DNA of 64,000 bases. Source: RAM1 sp041905405 (lineage in GTDB: Bacteria; Pseudomonadota; Gammaproteobacteria; Burkholderiales; Burkholderiaceae_C). The stretch covers positions 1 through 64,000 of the forward strand of contig JAYRLC010000021.1 of NCBI GenBank assembly GCA_041905405.1, read 5' to 3'. The position numbers and the translations under genes are program-made. Under the pieces are notes generated by a model. The model was not told the DNA's origin and ran no database searches. It saw only the letters and a program-made list of their open reading frames with translations. Shown one piece after another: positions 26,253 through 35,710 of the stretch; position 1 is the first letter of the stretch; the number at the start of each line of letters is the position of its first letter.

Positions 26253-29200
26253 GCCTGAGTCGAAAGCCCGCGACGGTGGCGGAAGCGAGGTTTGTTTCAT
26301 CGGGACTGCGCTGGATCGCCGCTGTCGCGGTGGCAGCCCTGGCGGTGGTGGTGACGATCTGGCTCGGGCATCTGGCGCAGACGCGCGCGCTGGAGGCCGT
26401 GGGGCATGGCAAGGCCAAGATGGCTGAACTGTCCCGTGAGATTCACGATGGCACGCTGCACCTGTTGCTGGCCGGGCAAGAAGGCTCGCCATGGCAGCAC
26501 CGCGCGGGCCTGGCTCTGCTGAGCCAGGCGGCGCAGACGCTGGACGAGCTGGACGTTACTGAAGCGAATCAACCGCGGAAACTCGCCATTGTCCGGTCCC
26601 TGTCGGAACTCAAGAATGTCATGGGAGCGGGCGAAGCCGCGACCGGGCAGGGTGACCTGCGGCACCGCATCATTCTGCACCGGCTGGATGACGAGCTGCG
26701 GGAGCTGGAACAGGCCATTGCGGCGCCGCTGGAAGCGGACAGCGAGCGCATGGACTTGCTTTTTGACCTGACGGTAATCCTCACGGCCCTGCTGCTGGCG
26801 GGCGGCTGTGCTGGTCTGGTGCGCAACGAGCTGTTGCGGGTGGCGGCCACCCGCAGCCGGCTGGAGCTCGCTGCCCGCCACCGGTCCACACTGGAGGCAT
26901 TGGCCGAAGGCGTGCTCATGCTGGATGCGAGGGCACGTGTGGTGACGGTGAACCCGGCGGCCCAGGCCATGCTGGGGCGCACGCTGGACCAGATGCCAGG
27001 CGCCGCGCACGACGCAGGTCCCTGGGACATCCGGTGGCCCGACGGACAGCCCATGCCCATCCACCATTGGCCGCTGGCACGCGCCCTGCGATCCGGCGAG
27101 CCGGTCAAGGGCAGTCTGATCAGCCTGATGGTGCCCGGCCGTGGTCTGCGGCTCTTGAGCGTCAACGCCCAGCCACTACCGGGGCCGGATGGGCGGATGC
27201 GCGAGGCTGTCGTGTCCATGACGGACGTGACGGATTCTCACGACCAGTCCGTTCAGCTCGCCGTGCATCGCACGCAGCTGGAGCAACTGGTGCACACGCG
27301 CACGGCCCAACTGGAGGAGACGGTCCGGGCCAAGTTGCAGGCCGAGAGTTTCGCCCAGGCGCTGACCGATGCCCAACCCAATCTGCTGGCCCATGTGGAT
27401 TCCGCCCTGCGGGTGCAGTTCGTCAATCAGGCGTTCCTGGACTGGTTCGGCATCACGCGGGAGCAGGCTGTAGGGCGAAAACTGGAAGAGCTGCACGGCC
27501 CCGACTTTGTGTTTGCGCAGGCCGATTACGCGCAGCGCGTGTGGGCGGGCGAATCGATCAGCCTGCAGGCCGAACTCCGCGGGCGGGACGGGCACCCGGG
27601 CCAGTTCTGGATGCATTGCCTGCCGGACCGCCACGAAGGCGTGCTGACTGGGCATTTTTTCTGTGCCACACGGGTTGACGAGTTGCACCAGGCGCGCCTG
27701 GCTGCCGAGCGCAGCACCCAGGCGCTCGCGCGGGCCGAATCGTTCATACGCCTTGTCGCTGACCGCACGCCTGCGGCCATTTCGTACTGGGACCAGCAGC
27801 AGGTGTGCCAGTTTGCCAATGAGGCCTATTGCCGGCGGCTGGACATGCCGCTGGACGAATTGGTGGGCCGGACCATCGCACAGGTGTTCGACGCTGAGCG
27901 TGTGGCACGCCACCGTGCGATGGTGGAGGCCGCGCTGCGCGGAGAGCCGCAGACCTTTGAACGTGAGGAAGTTCAGCCGGACGGACGCACCCGGATTGCC
28001 CAGGTTCAGTACGTTCCCGACATCGCGGACGGGCAGGTGCGTGGCTTCCTCGCCCTGGCGGCCGACGTCACCGACATCGTCACCGCCCGAAAGGAGGCCG
28101 AGCGCCTCGCGGAGGCGCTGGCGCACAGTGAACAGTTCCTGCGCCGCGTGGCGGACAGCATTCCCGCCCTGGTGGGCTATTGGGACCGTGAGCTGTACTG
28201 CCGCTTTGCCAACCGCGCCTACACGGAATGGTTCGGCAGGAGCCTGGGGGAGATCATCGGCATCCACATGCGGGATTTGCTGGGACCCAGGCTGTTCGAG
28301 TCGAACGCGGAAGTGATCAGGGGCGCGCTGCTGGGAGAGCGTCAGGACTTTGAGCGGCAGGTGGTTCGCGCCAACGGAAAGCCCGGCCATTCGCTCGCGA
28401 CCTATGTGCCGCATGTGATCGATGGCCAGGTGCAAGGCTTCATCGTGGTGGTGACCGACGTAACCGAGCTCAAGCAGGCGGAACACAGCCTGGCCGAAGT
28501 CAACGAAGAACTGCAGCGCCGGGCTGCCCAGGCCGAGGCTGCCACGCGGGCCAAGAGCGCGTTCCTGGCCAACATGAGTCACGAAATTCGTACCCCCATG
28601 AACGCGATCATCGGTCTGACGCACCTGGTGTCGCGTGACACGCTGGAGCCGGCCCAGCGTGATCGGCTGCAAAAAGTGGACAGTGCGGCGCGCCACCTGT
28701 TGCAGGTCATCAACGACATCCTGGACCTGTCCAAGATAGAGGCTGGCCGGCTTGAACTGGAGGATGTTGCCTTCCAGCGCGACGACCTGTTAAGCCGCGT
28801 GAAGGCGGTGGTGGCGCAGACGGCGCATGACAAGGGGGTGGAGCTGGTCTTTGATCCGGGTGATCTGCCGGACCGGATGCGCGGTGACATTCACAGGCTG
28901 GCGCAGGTCCTGATCAACCTGTTGGGCAACGCTGTCAAGTTTACCGAGCGTGGCTGGATCTGCTTGCGCGCCCGAAGTCTGGGCGGGTTGGGCGGGCGAA
29001 TTCAGGTGCGGTTTGAAGTCCAGGACACGGGCATCGGCATCCCCATCGACAAGCAGCGCCGGCTGTTCACGGAGTTTGAGCAGGCCGACACCTCTACCAC
29101 CCGCAAATTTGGCGGAACAGGGCTTGGCCTGGCGCTGACCCGGCAGTTGGCCCTGCGCATGGGCGGAGACGCTGGCGTTCAAAGTGAACCGGGCAAGGGC

Positions 29201-30562
29201 AGTACGTTCTGGTTCTCCGCCCTGCTGGGTTTGACCGCGGATCCAGAGCCGGTCGCGGCCCCCTCGTTGCCACCGGGTTTGCGTGCGCTGGTGGTGGATG
29301 ACCTGGATGTCAGCGCGGACGCGCTGGTGCAGCAGTTGGCCAGGTTGGGGGTGGCCGCCGAATCCGCGCCCGACGGGCGGACGGCGCTTCGTCTGCAGCA
29401 GCAAGCCGGTATGACGGGACAACCGTTCAACCTGCTGCTGATTGACTGGGAGCTGGACGACCGGCCAGCGCCGTCGCTGCTGAAGGACCTGCGTGCTGTG
29501 GCCGCAGCGGTTCACGCGCCAGCCCTTTACATGACGACCGGAGACTTGACCTACATGCGGTCGCAGGCCCTCGCCGGCGGATTCGACACGGGCGTTGGCA
29601 AGCCGACCAAGCCGACTGCGCTGCGCGCGGCGCTTCTGCGAGCGCTGGGGCACGATGCAACGGTAGTCGTCCCGCAGGCCAACGGCGCACAGCGGCTGCG
29701 CGATGAAGTGCCGGGGCGCAGGGTCCTGCTCGCCGAAGACAACCCCATCAACCAGGAAGTGGCCACGGCGCTACTGACCATTGCAGGCCTGACGGTGGAC
29801 GTCGCTGCCAACGGCGCGGAAGCAGTGCAAATGGCGATGGCGCGCCGCTATGACCTCATCCTCATGGACATGCAGATGCCGGTGATGGACGGGCTGCAGG
29901 CAACCCGCCACATCCGGGCGCAGGCGGGTGAGCAGCCCCCCATCGTCGCCATGACGGCCAATGCGTTCGGGGAAGACCGCCGGGCGTGTCTGGATGCGGG
30001 CATGGTGGATCACCTGGCGAAGCCGATCGAGCCAGAGCTGCTGTATGCGGTGATGTTGCGCTGGCTCGGCATGGGGGCAGAAGCCCAGGCCGATGCGGTG
30101 CAGCCCCAGCCATTGCCAGCCCCGCATGGACACGAGTCATTGCCGGTGTCGGTGCGTGAAGCGGCGCTGGCCGTGGTGGACGGACTGGATTTGCCGGCCG
30201 CCCTGCTGCTGTTTGGCGGCAACCTGTCCATGCTGGAGCGCATTCTGCATCGCTTCGTTGAACGCTACCGGGACGGAGATCCGGGCCTGCGGGGCGACTT
30301 CGCGCCCGCCGATGCGGCCATGCTGCGCAGCGCCTGCCATTCGTTGCGGGGGGCCTGCGCCATGATTGGCGCCAATCTGCTGGCCGCAGCCTTGCGGGAC
30401 CTGGAACTGGCGTCAAATGCCGCGGCGGACATCGATGGGCTCCATACCCAGGGCCAGCGGCTCGACCTGGAGTTAAAGGCCCTGGTGGCCGATCTCGACG
30501 AAGCTTTGAAAGCCTCGGCAGCGCCCGCATCCGCCCCGCAGGGCGAGGCGGCGGGTGTGTGA
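26249..30562 (+). CDS. Hybrid sensor histidine kinase with four PAS domains, two receivers and Hpt
   Basis: A 1437-residue membrane kinase. Membrane spans lie at about 20-42 and 165-188. Four PAS-like domains follow (about 200-745), then HisKA with His778 in MSHEIRTPMNAIIGL, HATPase_c with the G1 box DTGIGIP and the G2 box GGTGLGLAL, a first receiver (about 1010-1130; VVDDLDV, LLIDWEL), a second receiver with Asp1207 in LILMDMQMPVMDG, and an Hpt domain with His1364 in ACHSLRGACAMIGA. This is the BvgS/ArcB-type phosphorelay layout. The first receiver departs from the consensus around the phospho-site and may not be phosphorylated. No output regulator is adjacent. Confidence 0.93.
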   Translation: MSLSRKPATVAEARFVSSGLRWIAAVAVAALAVVVTIWLGHLAQTRALEAVGHGKAKMAELSREIHDGTLHLLLAGQEGSPWQHRAGLALLSQAAQTLDELDVTEANQPRKLAIVRSLSELKNVMGAGEAATGQGDLRHRIILHRLDDELRELEQAIAAPLEADSERMDLLFDLTVILTALLLAGGCAGLVRNELLRVAATRSRLELAARHRSTLEALAEGVLMLDARARVVTVNPAAQAMLGRTLDQMPGAAHDAGPWDIRWPDGQPMPIHHWPLARALRSGEPVKGSLISLMVPGRGLRLLSVNAQPLPGPDGRMREAVVSMTDVTDSHDQSVQLAVHRTQLEQLVHTRTAQLEETVRAKLQAESFAQALTDAQPNLLAHVDSALRVQFVNQAFLDWFGITREQAVGRKLEELHGPDFVFAQADYAQRVWAGESISLQAELRGRDGHPGQFWMHCLPDRHEGVLTGHFFCATRVDELHQARLAAERSTQALARAESFIRLVADRTPAAISYWDQQQVCQFANEAYCRRLDMPLDELVGRTIAQVFDAERVARHRAMVEAALRGEPQTFEREEVQPDGRTRIAQVQYVPDIADGQVRGFLALAADVTDIVTARKEAERLAEALAHSEQFLRRVADSIPALVGYWDRELYCRFANRAYTEWFGRSLGEIIGIHMRDLLGPRLFESNAEVIRGALLGERQDFERQVVRANGKPGHSLATYVPHVIDGQVQGFIVVVTDVTELKQAEHSLAEVNEELQRRAAQAEAATRAKSAFLANMSHEIRTPMNAIIGLTHLVSRDTLEPAQRDRLQKVDSAARHLLQVINDILDLSKIEAGRLELEDVAFQRDDLLSRVKAVVAQTAHDKGVELVFDPGDLPDRMRGDIHRLAQVLINLLGNAVKFTERGWICLRARSLGGLGGRIQVRFEVQDTGIGIPIDKQRRLFTEFEQADTSTTRKFGGTGLGLALTRQLALRMGGDAGVQSEPGKGSTFWFSALLGLTADPEPVAAPSLPPGLRALVVDDLDVSADALVQQLARLGVAAESAPDGRTALRLQQQAGMTGQPFNLLLIDWELDDRPAPSLLKDLRAVAAAVHAPALYMTTGDLTYMRSQALAGGFDTGVGKPTKPTALRAALLRALGHDATVVVPQANGAQRLRDEVPGRRVLLAEDNPINQEVATALLTIAGLTVDVAANGAEAVQMAMARRYDLILMDMQMPVMDGLQATRHIRAQAGEQPPIVAMTANAFGEDRRACLDAGMVDHLAKPIEPELLYAVMLRWLGMGAEAQADAVQPQPLPAPHGHESLPVSVREAALAVVDGLDLPAALLLFGGNLSMLERILHRFVERYRDGDPGLRGDFAPADAAMLRSACHSLRGACAMIGANLLAAALRDLELASNAAADIDGLHTQGQRLDLELKALVADLDEALKASAAPASAPQGEAAGV

Positions 30563-30571
30563 CGCGGTCCT

Positions 30572-31477
30572 TTAAAAGGGCGCGTCCCCGGGTTCGCCTT
30601 CAGGCTTTGCGTCACTACCGGCTGTCAGCTTGCCGGCCTGGCGGACCTGGGCTTTTTCTCCGGCGCTGGCGAACTTGCTGTACTTGTGCAGAACCGGCAC
30701 GAGTTGCGCGTATACGCGCGGGTTGGCGGCCAGGCACTCGCGCTGCTCCATGAAATCGGATTCGCCGGTGAAATTGCCGATCAGGCCGCCGGCTTCGGTC
30801 ACCAGCAGCGAGCCGGCTGCCACGTCCCAGGGGGACAGGCCGGTTTCGAAGAAGCCGTCGGTGAAGCCGGCTGCGACATAGGCCAGGTCCAGCGCGGCGG
30901 CGCCGGGGCGGCGCAGGCCGGCCGTGCGCTGCATCACATCGGACATCATGGCCAGATAGTTCTGGAAGTTGTCGCCCGGACGGAAAGGAAAGCCTGTGGA
31001 GATCAGGCACTGGCGCAGGTCCGTGCGCTTGCTGACGCGGATGCGCCGCTCGTTGACGTAGGCGCCGCGGCCCCTCGTGGCCGTGAAAAGGTCGTTGCGC
31101 GTGGGGTCGTACACCACGGCCTGCTCGACCTTGCCGCGTACGGCCAGGGCGATGCTCACGCAGTAAACCGGGAAGCCGTGGATGAAGTTGGTGGTGCCGT
31201 CCAGCGGATCGATGATCCAGATGTGGTCGGAATTGGGGTTGCCGTGCTGCTGGCCGGACTCCTCGGCCAGGATGCCGTGCCCCGGGTATGCGGTGAGCAG
31301 CGTTTCGATGATGGCGGCTTCACTGGCGTGGTCGACTTCGGTGACGAAGTCGTTGACCTGCTTTTGCGAGATGCGCACGGCCTCGACGTCCAGCGCGGCG
31401 CGGTTGATGATGGCGCCGGCGGCGCGGGCGGCCTTGATGGCCACGTTGAGCATGGGGTGCAGGTTAGGGGACGACAT
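30572..31477 (-). CDS. suhB: Inositol-1-monophosphatase family protein SuhB
   Basis: A Mg-dependent phosphatase of the IMPase family; in enterobacteria SuhB also takes part in rRNA antitermination complexes. The 301-residue protein has the metal-binding signatures EVDHASE, ILAEESG, WIIDPLDGTTNFIHG and WDVAAGSLLV. The C-terminal 30 residues (Lys/Ala/Gly-rich) extend beyond the conserved fold. It is convergent with the hybrid kinase gene, with only 9 bases between the stops. TrmJ and CysE genes lie nearby, as in many Burkholderiales. Confidence 0.95.
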   Translation of the reverse strand: MSSPNLHPMLNVAIKAARAAGAIINRAALDVEAVRISQKQVNDFVTEVDHASEAAIIETLLTAYPGHGILAEESGQQHGNPNSDHIWIIDPLDGTTNFIHGFPVYCVSIALAVRGKVEQAVVYDPTRNDLFTATRGRGAYVNERRIRVSKRTDLRQCLISTGFPFRPGDNFQNYLAMMSDVMQRTAGLRRPGAAALDLAYVAAGFTDGFFETGLSPWDVAAGSLLVTEAGGLIGNFTGESDFMEQRECLAANPRVYAQLVPVLHKYSKFASAGEKAQVRQAGKLTAGSDAKPEGEPGDAPF

Positions 31478-31579
31478 AAATTGTTGGGAAGAGCGGCGGG
31501 ACCGACCGGCGATGCGGGGGCGCGAAGGCGCCTATTTTCCCATGAATCCCGTCGGCGCAGCTGTGCGCCACCTCACCTC

Positions 31580-32878
31580 TCAGGTCTGCAGCGCCCCGGA
31601 CAGCTGCTGATGGACCTGCCGGGCCTGCTCCGGGGTCACGTCCGTGCGCACGGGCGCGCTCAGGGTCAGTTGGCCCGAGCCGTCCGGCTCGAAGGTGCCC
31701 TTGGCCGGTTGTTTCAGCCCCAACAAGGTCGCCGCGACGTTGCACACGCGGGGCTCGGCCAGCATTCCGGCGGCCGCCTGCCTCAGCCCTTCGGGCATCC
31801 TGGGGCTGCCGCTCATGGCAGCCAGCACCATGCACGTCGTGTACCAGGAACCCCGCTCGTGAGGGAACAGCAGGAACTCCTTGTCGGGGTCCTGTACCCC
31901 CATGTACTGGTCGTTCTGGAAAATGAATTTCTCGGCGCTCATGGAAAGCTTGTTGGATTGAGCCCCGAAGAACTCAGGGTCGCTGGCAAAGGTGTCGGCG
32001 TCGAGCTGGGAGTACTGAAATGCATGGTAAAGCTCGTGCGCCATGGTTGCGATCGTCCGGGTCAGCAGCCGGTCCGCATAGGCGCTGGGGCTGGACAGCC
32101 CCAGCGCCTTGTGGTCCCGATCCAGGAGTCCGCGCAAACTGTCGCCGACCAGGTCCTCGGCCAGAAACAGGCTGGCGGATTTGTCGTCCACGCCGAATGC
32201 GCCGGCTTCAAGTTCGTGACCCGTGAAAATGATGGAGGTCAGCGCATCCTTGTCCTGTTCACGGGGCCCCAGGCCAATCCTGCTGGCGTGCGCGAGCAGG
32301 TTGCGCATGGCGCTGTTCAACGATGCCTCCCGTTCCTGTCCGGAAAGACTGACAAAGTCCGACCCGCTGGACGGCAGCGTGGCACAGGCGGTTTCGATGG
32401 CTGATTTGGCCAGTTCAGCAATCAGGTGACGGTCCGATGCCCGAAAGCTCGCCTTGCCTAGCGCCAGCAGGTTGATCGGCAGCATCGCGAACTGCGGGCT
32501 TTCCAGGTCGGCCTGGCAACTGTGGCCGGCCTTGAGCAGCGTTGTGAGCAGGGCCACGCCCTGGGGCCCGTCCAACTCCGACAGGGGCCTGTCGTGCGAT
32601 CGGGCGTTGAGCTCCTGGACACAGGCCATCCATTTGTCCGGGTTGGACGAGATGTCCTTGTAGCTGAATTTCAGCACCTGTTGCACGGACGACAGGTCCT
32701 GCGCGCGCAAACGTGACGCCCATTCGCCAGACGGCAGGACGCGCACGCTGTCCAGGGTGGCAGTGGACTGGAATGAACGCCACACCGGCAGCTGAAAAGC
32801 GGTAGAACGAACTGTGGCAGACAGCTTGGCACGGGGCAGCGCGGCAATTGCGCGGCTGGGGGCAGAAAGGCTCAGCAC
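31580..32878 (-). CDS. Putative zinc metalloprotease, effector-like
   Basis: A 432-residue protein from GTG at 32878 (GGAG 8 bases upstream). The frame is open further upstream but without a good start. No signal peptide is seen; the first 50 residues are Ser/Ala/Arg-rich and look flexible, as in type III secretion substrates. The only catalytic motif is HELYHAFQYS (HExxH at 281-285), with DPEFFGAQSN at 300-309 as a possible source of the third zinc ligand. The layout recalls short-HExxH effectors of the NleD/HopH1 kind, but the similarity is too weak for a family call. It sits between suhB and trmJ, normally close neighbours. Confidence 0.6.
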   Translation of the reverse strand: MLSLSAPSRAIAALPRAKLSATVRSTAFQLPVWRSFQSTATLDSVRVLPSGEWASRLRAQDLSSVQQVLKFSYKDISSNPDKWMACVQELNARSHDRPLSELDGPQGVALLTTLLKAGHSCQADLESPQFAMLPINLLALGKASFRASDRHLIAELAKSAIETACATLPSSGSDFVSLSGQEREASLNSAMRNLLAHASRIGLGPREQDKDALTSIIFTGHELEAGAFGVDDKSASLFLAEDLVGDSLRGLLDRDHKALGLSSPSAYADRLLTRTIATMAHELYHAFQYSQLDADTFASDPEFFGAQSNKLSMSAEKFIFQNDQYMGVQDPDKEFLLFPHERGSWYTTCMVLAAMSGSPRMPEGLRQAAAGMLAEPRVCNVAATLLGLKQPAKGTFEPDGSGQLTLSAPVRTDVTPEQARQVHQQLSGALQT

Positions 32879-32987
32879 GGTGTTGTCTCCGTCAATTGTC
32901 AATGAGTGGTGTACTGCGATGGCAACCTTAGCGGCTGACGCACTGTGGCGCTTCCGACGTCGGTATGGGATGTGACAATCAGCGCCC

Positions 32988-33719
32988 ATGTCCGCATCCG
33001 CCCGCTTCATCCTCATCAACACCAGCCATGCCGGCAACGTCGGCGCAGCCGCCCGCGCCATGAAGGTCATGGGTTTTAACGACCTGGTGCTGGTCGCCCC
33101 GCGCTGGGACAATGTTCTGCGCAAGGAAGAGACCATCCAGCGCGCCAGCGGCGCGCTGGATGTGTTGGACAAGGCCCGCATCGTCGCCACGCTGGACGAG
33201 GCGCTGAATGGTGTGACGCACCTGTGCGCCACGGCCATGACGCCGCGCGACTTCGGGCCGCCCACGCATTCGCCCCGTGAGCACTTTGCGGCACTGGCAC
33301 CGCAGGGCCACAGCGTGGCGTTTCTGTTCGGCTCCGAGCGGTTCGGCATGAGCAACGACGACGTGTACCGCTGCCACGCTTGCCTGAGCATTCCCACGAA
33401 TCCGGGCTTTGGTTCGCTGAACCTGGGCGCGGCGATCCAGGTGATTGCTTACGAATGGCGCATCGCGCTGGGCGGCTTCACGGTGCAGCCGTCCACGGCC
33501 GAGCCGGCGTTTGCCGACGCAAAAGCGGTGACGGGCCTGCTGGACCATTGGGAACGGTCCCTGGTGGACATCGGCTTTCTGGACCCCGCCGCGCCCAAGA
33601 AGCTCATGCCGCGCCTTAACCAGCTTTTCAACCGTGCGCAGGTCACGCAGGAAGAAGTCCACATTCTTCGTGGTGTTGCCAAATCCATGGCCGAAGCGGC
33701 TGCCAGGGCGAAACGATAG
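32988..33719 (+). CDS. trmJ: tRNA (cytidine/uridine-2'-O-)-methyltransferase TrmJ
   Basis: A SPOUT-class methyltransferase that puts a 2'-O-methyl group on nucleotide 32 of certain tRNAs using S-adenosylmethionine. The 243-residue protein has the N-terminal FILINTSHAGNVGAAARAMK and the knotted cofactor site VAFLFGSERFGMSNDDV, plus the NPGFGSLNLGAAIQVI segment. The C-terminal about 80 residues form the dimerising helical extension. It is followed by cysE after 32 bases on the same strand. Confidence 0.95.
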   Translation: MSASARFILINTSHAGNVGAAARAMKVMGFNDLVLVAPRWDNVLRKEETIQRASGALDVLDKARIVATLDEALNGVTHLCATAMTPRDFGPPTHSPREHFAALAPQGHSVAFLFGSERFGMSNDDVYRCHACLSIPTNPGFGSLNLGAAIQVIAYEWRIALGGFTVQPSTAEPAFADAKAVTGLLDHWERSLVDIGFLDPAAPKKLMPRLNQLFNRAQVTQEEVHILRGVAKSMAEAAARAKR

Positions 33720-33751
33720 ACTGTCCGGCCAGAACGATATAACCAGACCCC

Positions 33752-34537
33752 ATGTTCGACCGCCTGCGTTCCGACATCCAGTGCATCCTCGACCGCGATC
33801 CTGCCGCGCGCAGTACGTGGGAGGTGGTGACCTGTTATCCGGGGCTGCACGCGATCTGGCTGCACCGGCCGGCGCACTGGTGCTGGACGCACGGCTTCAA
33901 GTGGCCGGGGCGCTTTATCTCGCACCTGGCGCGCTGGCTGACGGGCATCGAGATCCACCCCGGCGCGAAGATCGGCGAGCGTGTGTTCTTCGACCACGCC
34001 ATGGGCGTGGTGGTGGGCGAGACCGCCGAGATCGGTGACGGCTGCACGATCTACCAGGGCGTGACGCTGGGCGGCACGTCGCTGTACAAGGGTGAAAAGC
34101 GCCACCCCACGCTGGGCCGTGACGTGGTGGTCAGCGCGGGCGCCAAGGTGCTGGGCGGTTTTGTGGTGGGCGACGGCGCCAAGATCGGCAGCAACGCGGT
34201 GGTGATCAAGCCCGTGCCCGCGGGCGCGACGGCCGTGGGCATTCCGGCGCGCATCATCCCGTCCAAAGAGGGTGTGAGCGCCGACGTGACGGCACAGGAA
34301 AAGAAAAAGTTCACCGCCTACGGCATCACGCTGGAAGACGATCCGCTGAGCCAGGCCATGAAGGGCCTGATCGACAACGCCGCAGGCCAGGAGCACCAGA
34401 TTGCGTTGCTGTGGCAGGCGATCGAGAAGCTGTCCAGCGCGCGCAAGCCACAGGACGCGGACGATTGTGTGCCCGACGATGCGGCGCGCAAGGAATGCTT
34501 CGAGGCCGACAAGCTCAACCAGCTTGTTGGCAAGTAG
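33752..34537 (+). CDS. cysE: Serine O-acetyltransferase
   Basis: First enzyme of cysteine synthesis; it transfers acetyl from acetyl-CoA to L-serine. The 261-residue protein has the N-terminal helical part (MFDRLRSDIQCILDRDPAAR) and the left-handed beta-helix with hexapeptide repeats, including the catalytic region IHPGAKIGERVFFDHAMGVV and GDGCTIYQGVTLGGT. The C-terminal about 70 residues go beyond the short SAT fold. It is likely co-transcribed with trmJ. Confidence 0.95.
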   Translation: MFDRLRSDIQCILDRDPAARSTWEVVTCYPGLHAIWLHRPAHWCWTHGFKWPGRFISHLARWLTGIEIHPGAKIGERVFFDHAMGVVVGETAEIGDGCTIYQGVTLGGTSLYKGEKRHPTLGRDVVVSAGAKVLGGFVVGDGAKIGSNAVVIKPVPAGATAVGIPARIIPSKEGVSADVTAQEKKKFTAYGITLEDDPLSQAMKGLIDNAAGQEHQIALLWQAIEKLSSARKPQDADDCVPDDAARKECFEADKLNQLVGK

Positions 34538-34547
34538 GCCCGGCCCG

Positions 34548-35135
34548 TTACAACAGGATCATGCCGGTGTCCGGTGGGGCAACCGGCGGGGGCGCTGCCG
34601 TCGCAGGCGCTTTCAGGTGGCCCAGCTCGTTCTGCAGCGAATGCACCATGCGGTCAGCCTGCCGCAGCTTGCCTGTCACTGCGCGCAGCCGTCCCGTCAT
34701 GCGGGCCAGCATGACGAACAGCAGCTTGTTGGCCGCCTGCGGCGCCGTGCGCGACAGCTCGGCCAGCGCGTCGCGCGACAGCAGCGCCACGTCCACGTCG
34801 GTGGCGGCCTTGCAGGTGGCCGACCGCGGTTCGCCGTCGAACAGGCCCATCTCGCCGATCACGCTGCCGGGTCCCACCACGCCCAGCACCAGCGCGTCGG
34901 CGCGGCTCAGGCCCGCGTTTTCCACCACCACGTCGCCATGCAGCACCAGCACGAGGTAGCTCGTGTTGGCCGCGCCCTCCTGGATGAGCACGTCACCGGC
35001 CTTGAAGCGGTGCAGGGTCATGAGCCGCACCACGGCCATGGCGGTGTCGGCGTCCAGTTCGGCCAGGGCGGTCCGCGCGGCGAGCAGGGCGGCCACATCG
35101 CGGCGGTCCCAGACGCGCTTGGAAGGGGCGGTCAT
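34548..35135 (-). CDS. Cyclic nucleotide-binding domain protein (first of two)
   Basis: A 195-residue cytoplasmic protein with one cNMP-binding domain (about residues 20-130): FKAGDVLIQEGAANTSYLVL and the phosphate-binding-cassette-like GSVIGEMGLFDGEPRSATC. The C-terminal helices (RMTGRLRAVTGKLRQAD) may mediate dimerisation. There is no helix-turn-helix DNA-binding domain, so it is not a Crp-type regulator. It overlaps the upstream paralogue by 4 bases. Role and partner are unknown. Confidence 0.85.
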   Translation of the reverse strand: MTAPSKRVWDRRDVAALLAARTALAELDADTAMAVVRLMTLHRFKAGDVLIQEGAANTSYLVLVLHGDVVVENAGLSRADALVLGVVGPGSVIGEMGLFDGEPRSATCKAATDVDVALLSRDALAELSRTAPQAANKLLFVMLARMTGRLRAVTGKLRQADRMVHSLQNELGHLKAPATAAPPPVAPPDTGMILL

Positions 35136-35683
35136 GCTCCTGCGCTCCTGCGCAGCGCGGCAATGTCGTCCTGCAGCTGCAGGTTCTGCGCCGTCAGCGA
35201 CCGCACCTTGTCGTTGGTGGCGCGCAGCCGCTCGGCCACGCGGGCCATGATGGCGCCCATGAGCGCGCAGGCCACTGCAGGTACGGTCTCGATCAGCCGC
35301 GCAAGGGCCGGGCGGTCCATGACCGCGATGTCCATGTCGGTGACGGCCGTGACGGTCGCCGAGCGGGGCTTGCCGTCCAGCACACCCATTTCGCCAAACA
35401 GGCTGCCGCTGCCCAGGAGGCTGAGCACCATGGAGTCGTGCATGGGACCGCGGATTTCGTTTTCGACCACGGCCTCGCCTTGCAGAACCAGCGCCATGTA
35501 GCCGGTGCTGGTCACGCCTTCCTGGATGAGCACGGTGCCGGCCTTGATGCGCTGGGGCGTCAGCAGGCGCACGACCTGCAGCGCGTGTTCAAGGTTGAGC
35601 TCGGTCAGGGCCGTGCGCGAGATCAGCATCTCGGCCACGTCCTTGCGGCTCCAGGTGCGCTTGTCGGTGATGATCGATTCCAT
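35132..35683 (-). CDS. Cyclic nucleotide-binding domain protein (second, paralogue)
   Basis: A 183-residue paralogue of the product of 34548-35135. Both share the opening pattern WSRKDVAEMLISRTALTELN / WDRRDVAALLAARTALAELD, the cassette GSLFGEMGVLDGKPRSATV, and a coiled-coil-like tail (ERLRATNDKVRSLTAQNLQL). The cassette Glu and Arg that hold the cyclic phosphate and ribose are present in both. Tandem duplication with translational coupling suggests they form a hetero-oligomer. They follow the FecR/LysM gene. Confidence 0.85.
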   Translation of the reverse strand: MESIITDKRTWSRKDVAEMLISRTALTELNLEHALQVVRLLTPQRIKAGTVLIQEGVTSTGYMALVLQGEAVVENEIRGPMHDSMVLSLLGSGSLFGEMGVLDGKPRSATVTAVTDMDIAVMDRPALARLIETVPAVACALMGAIMARVAERLRATNDKVRSLTAQNLQLQDDIAALRRSAGA

Positions 35684-35710
35684 GCGGCGCCTCCTGTGAC
35701 GGACGTGCGG

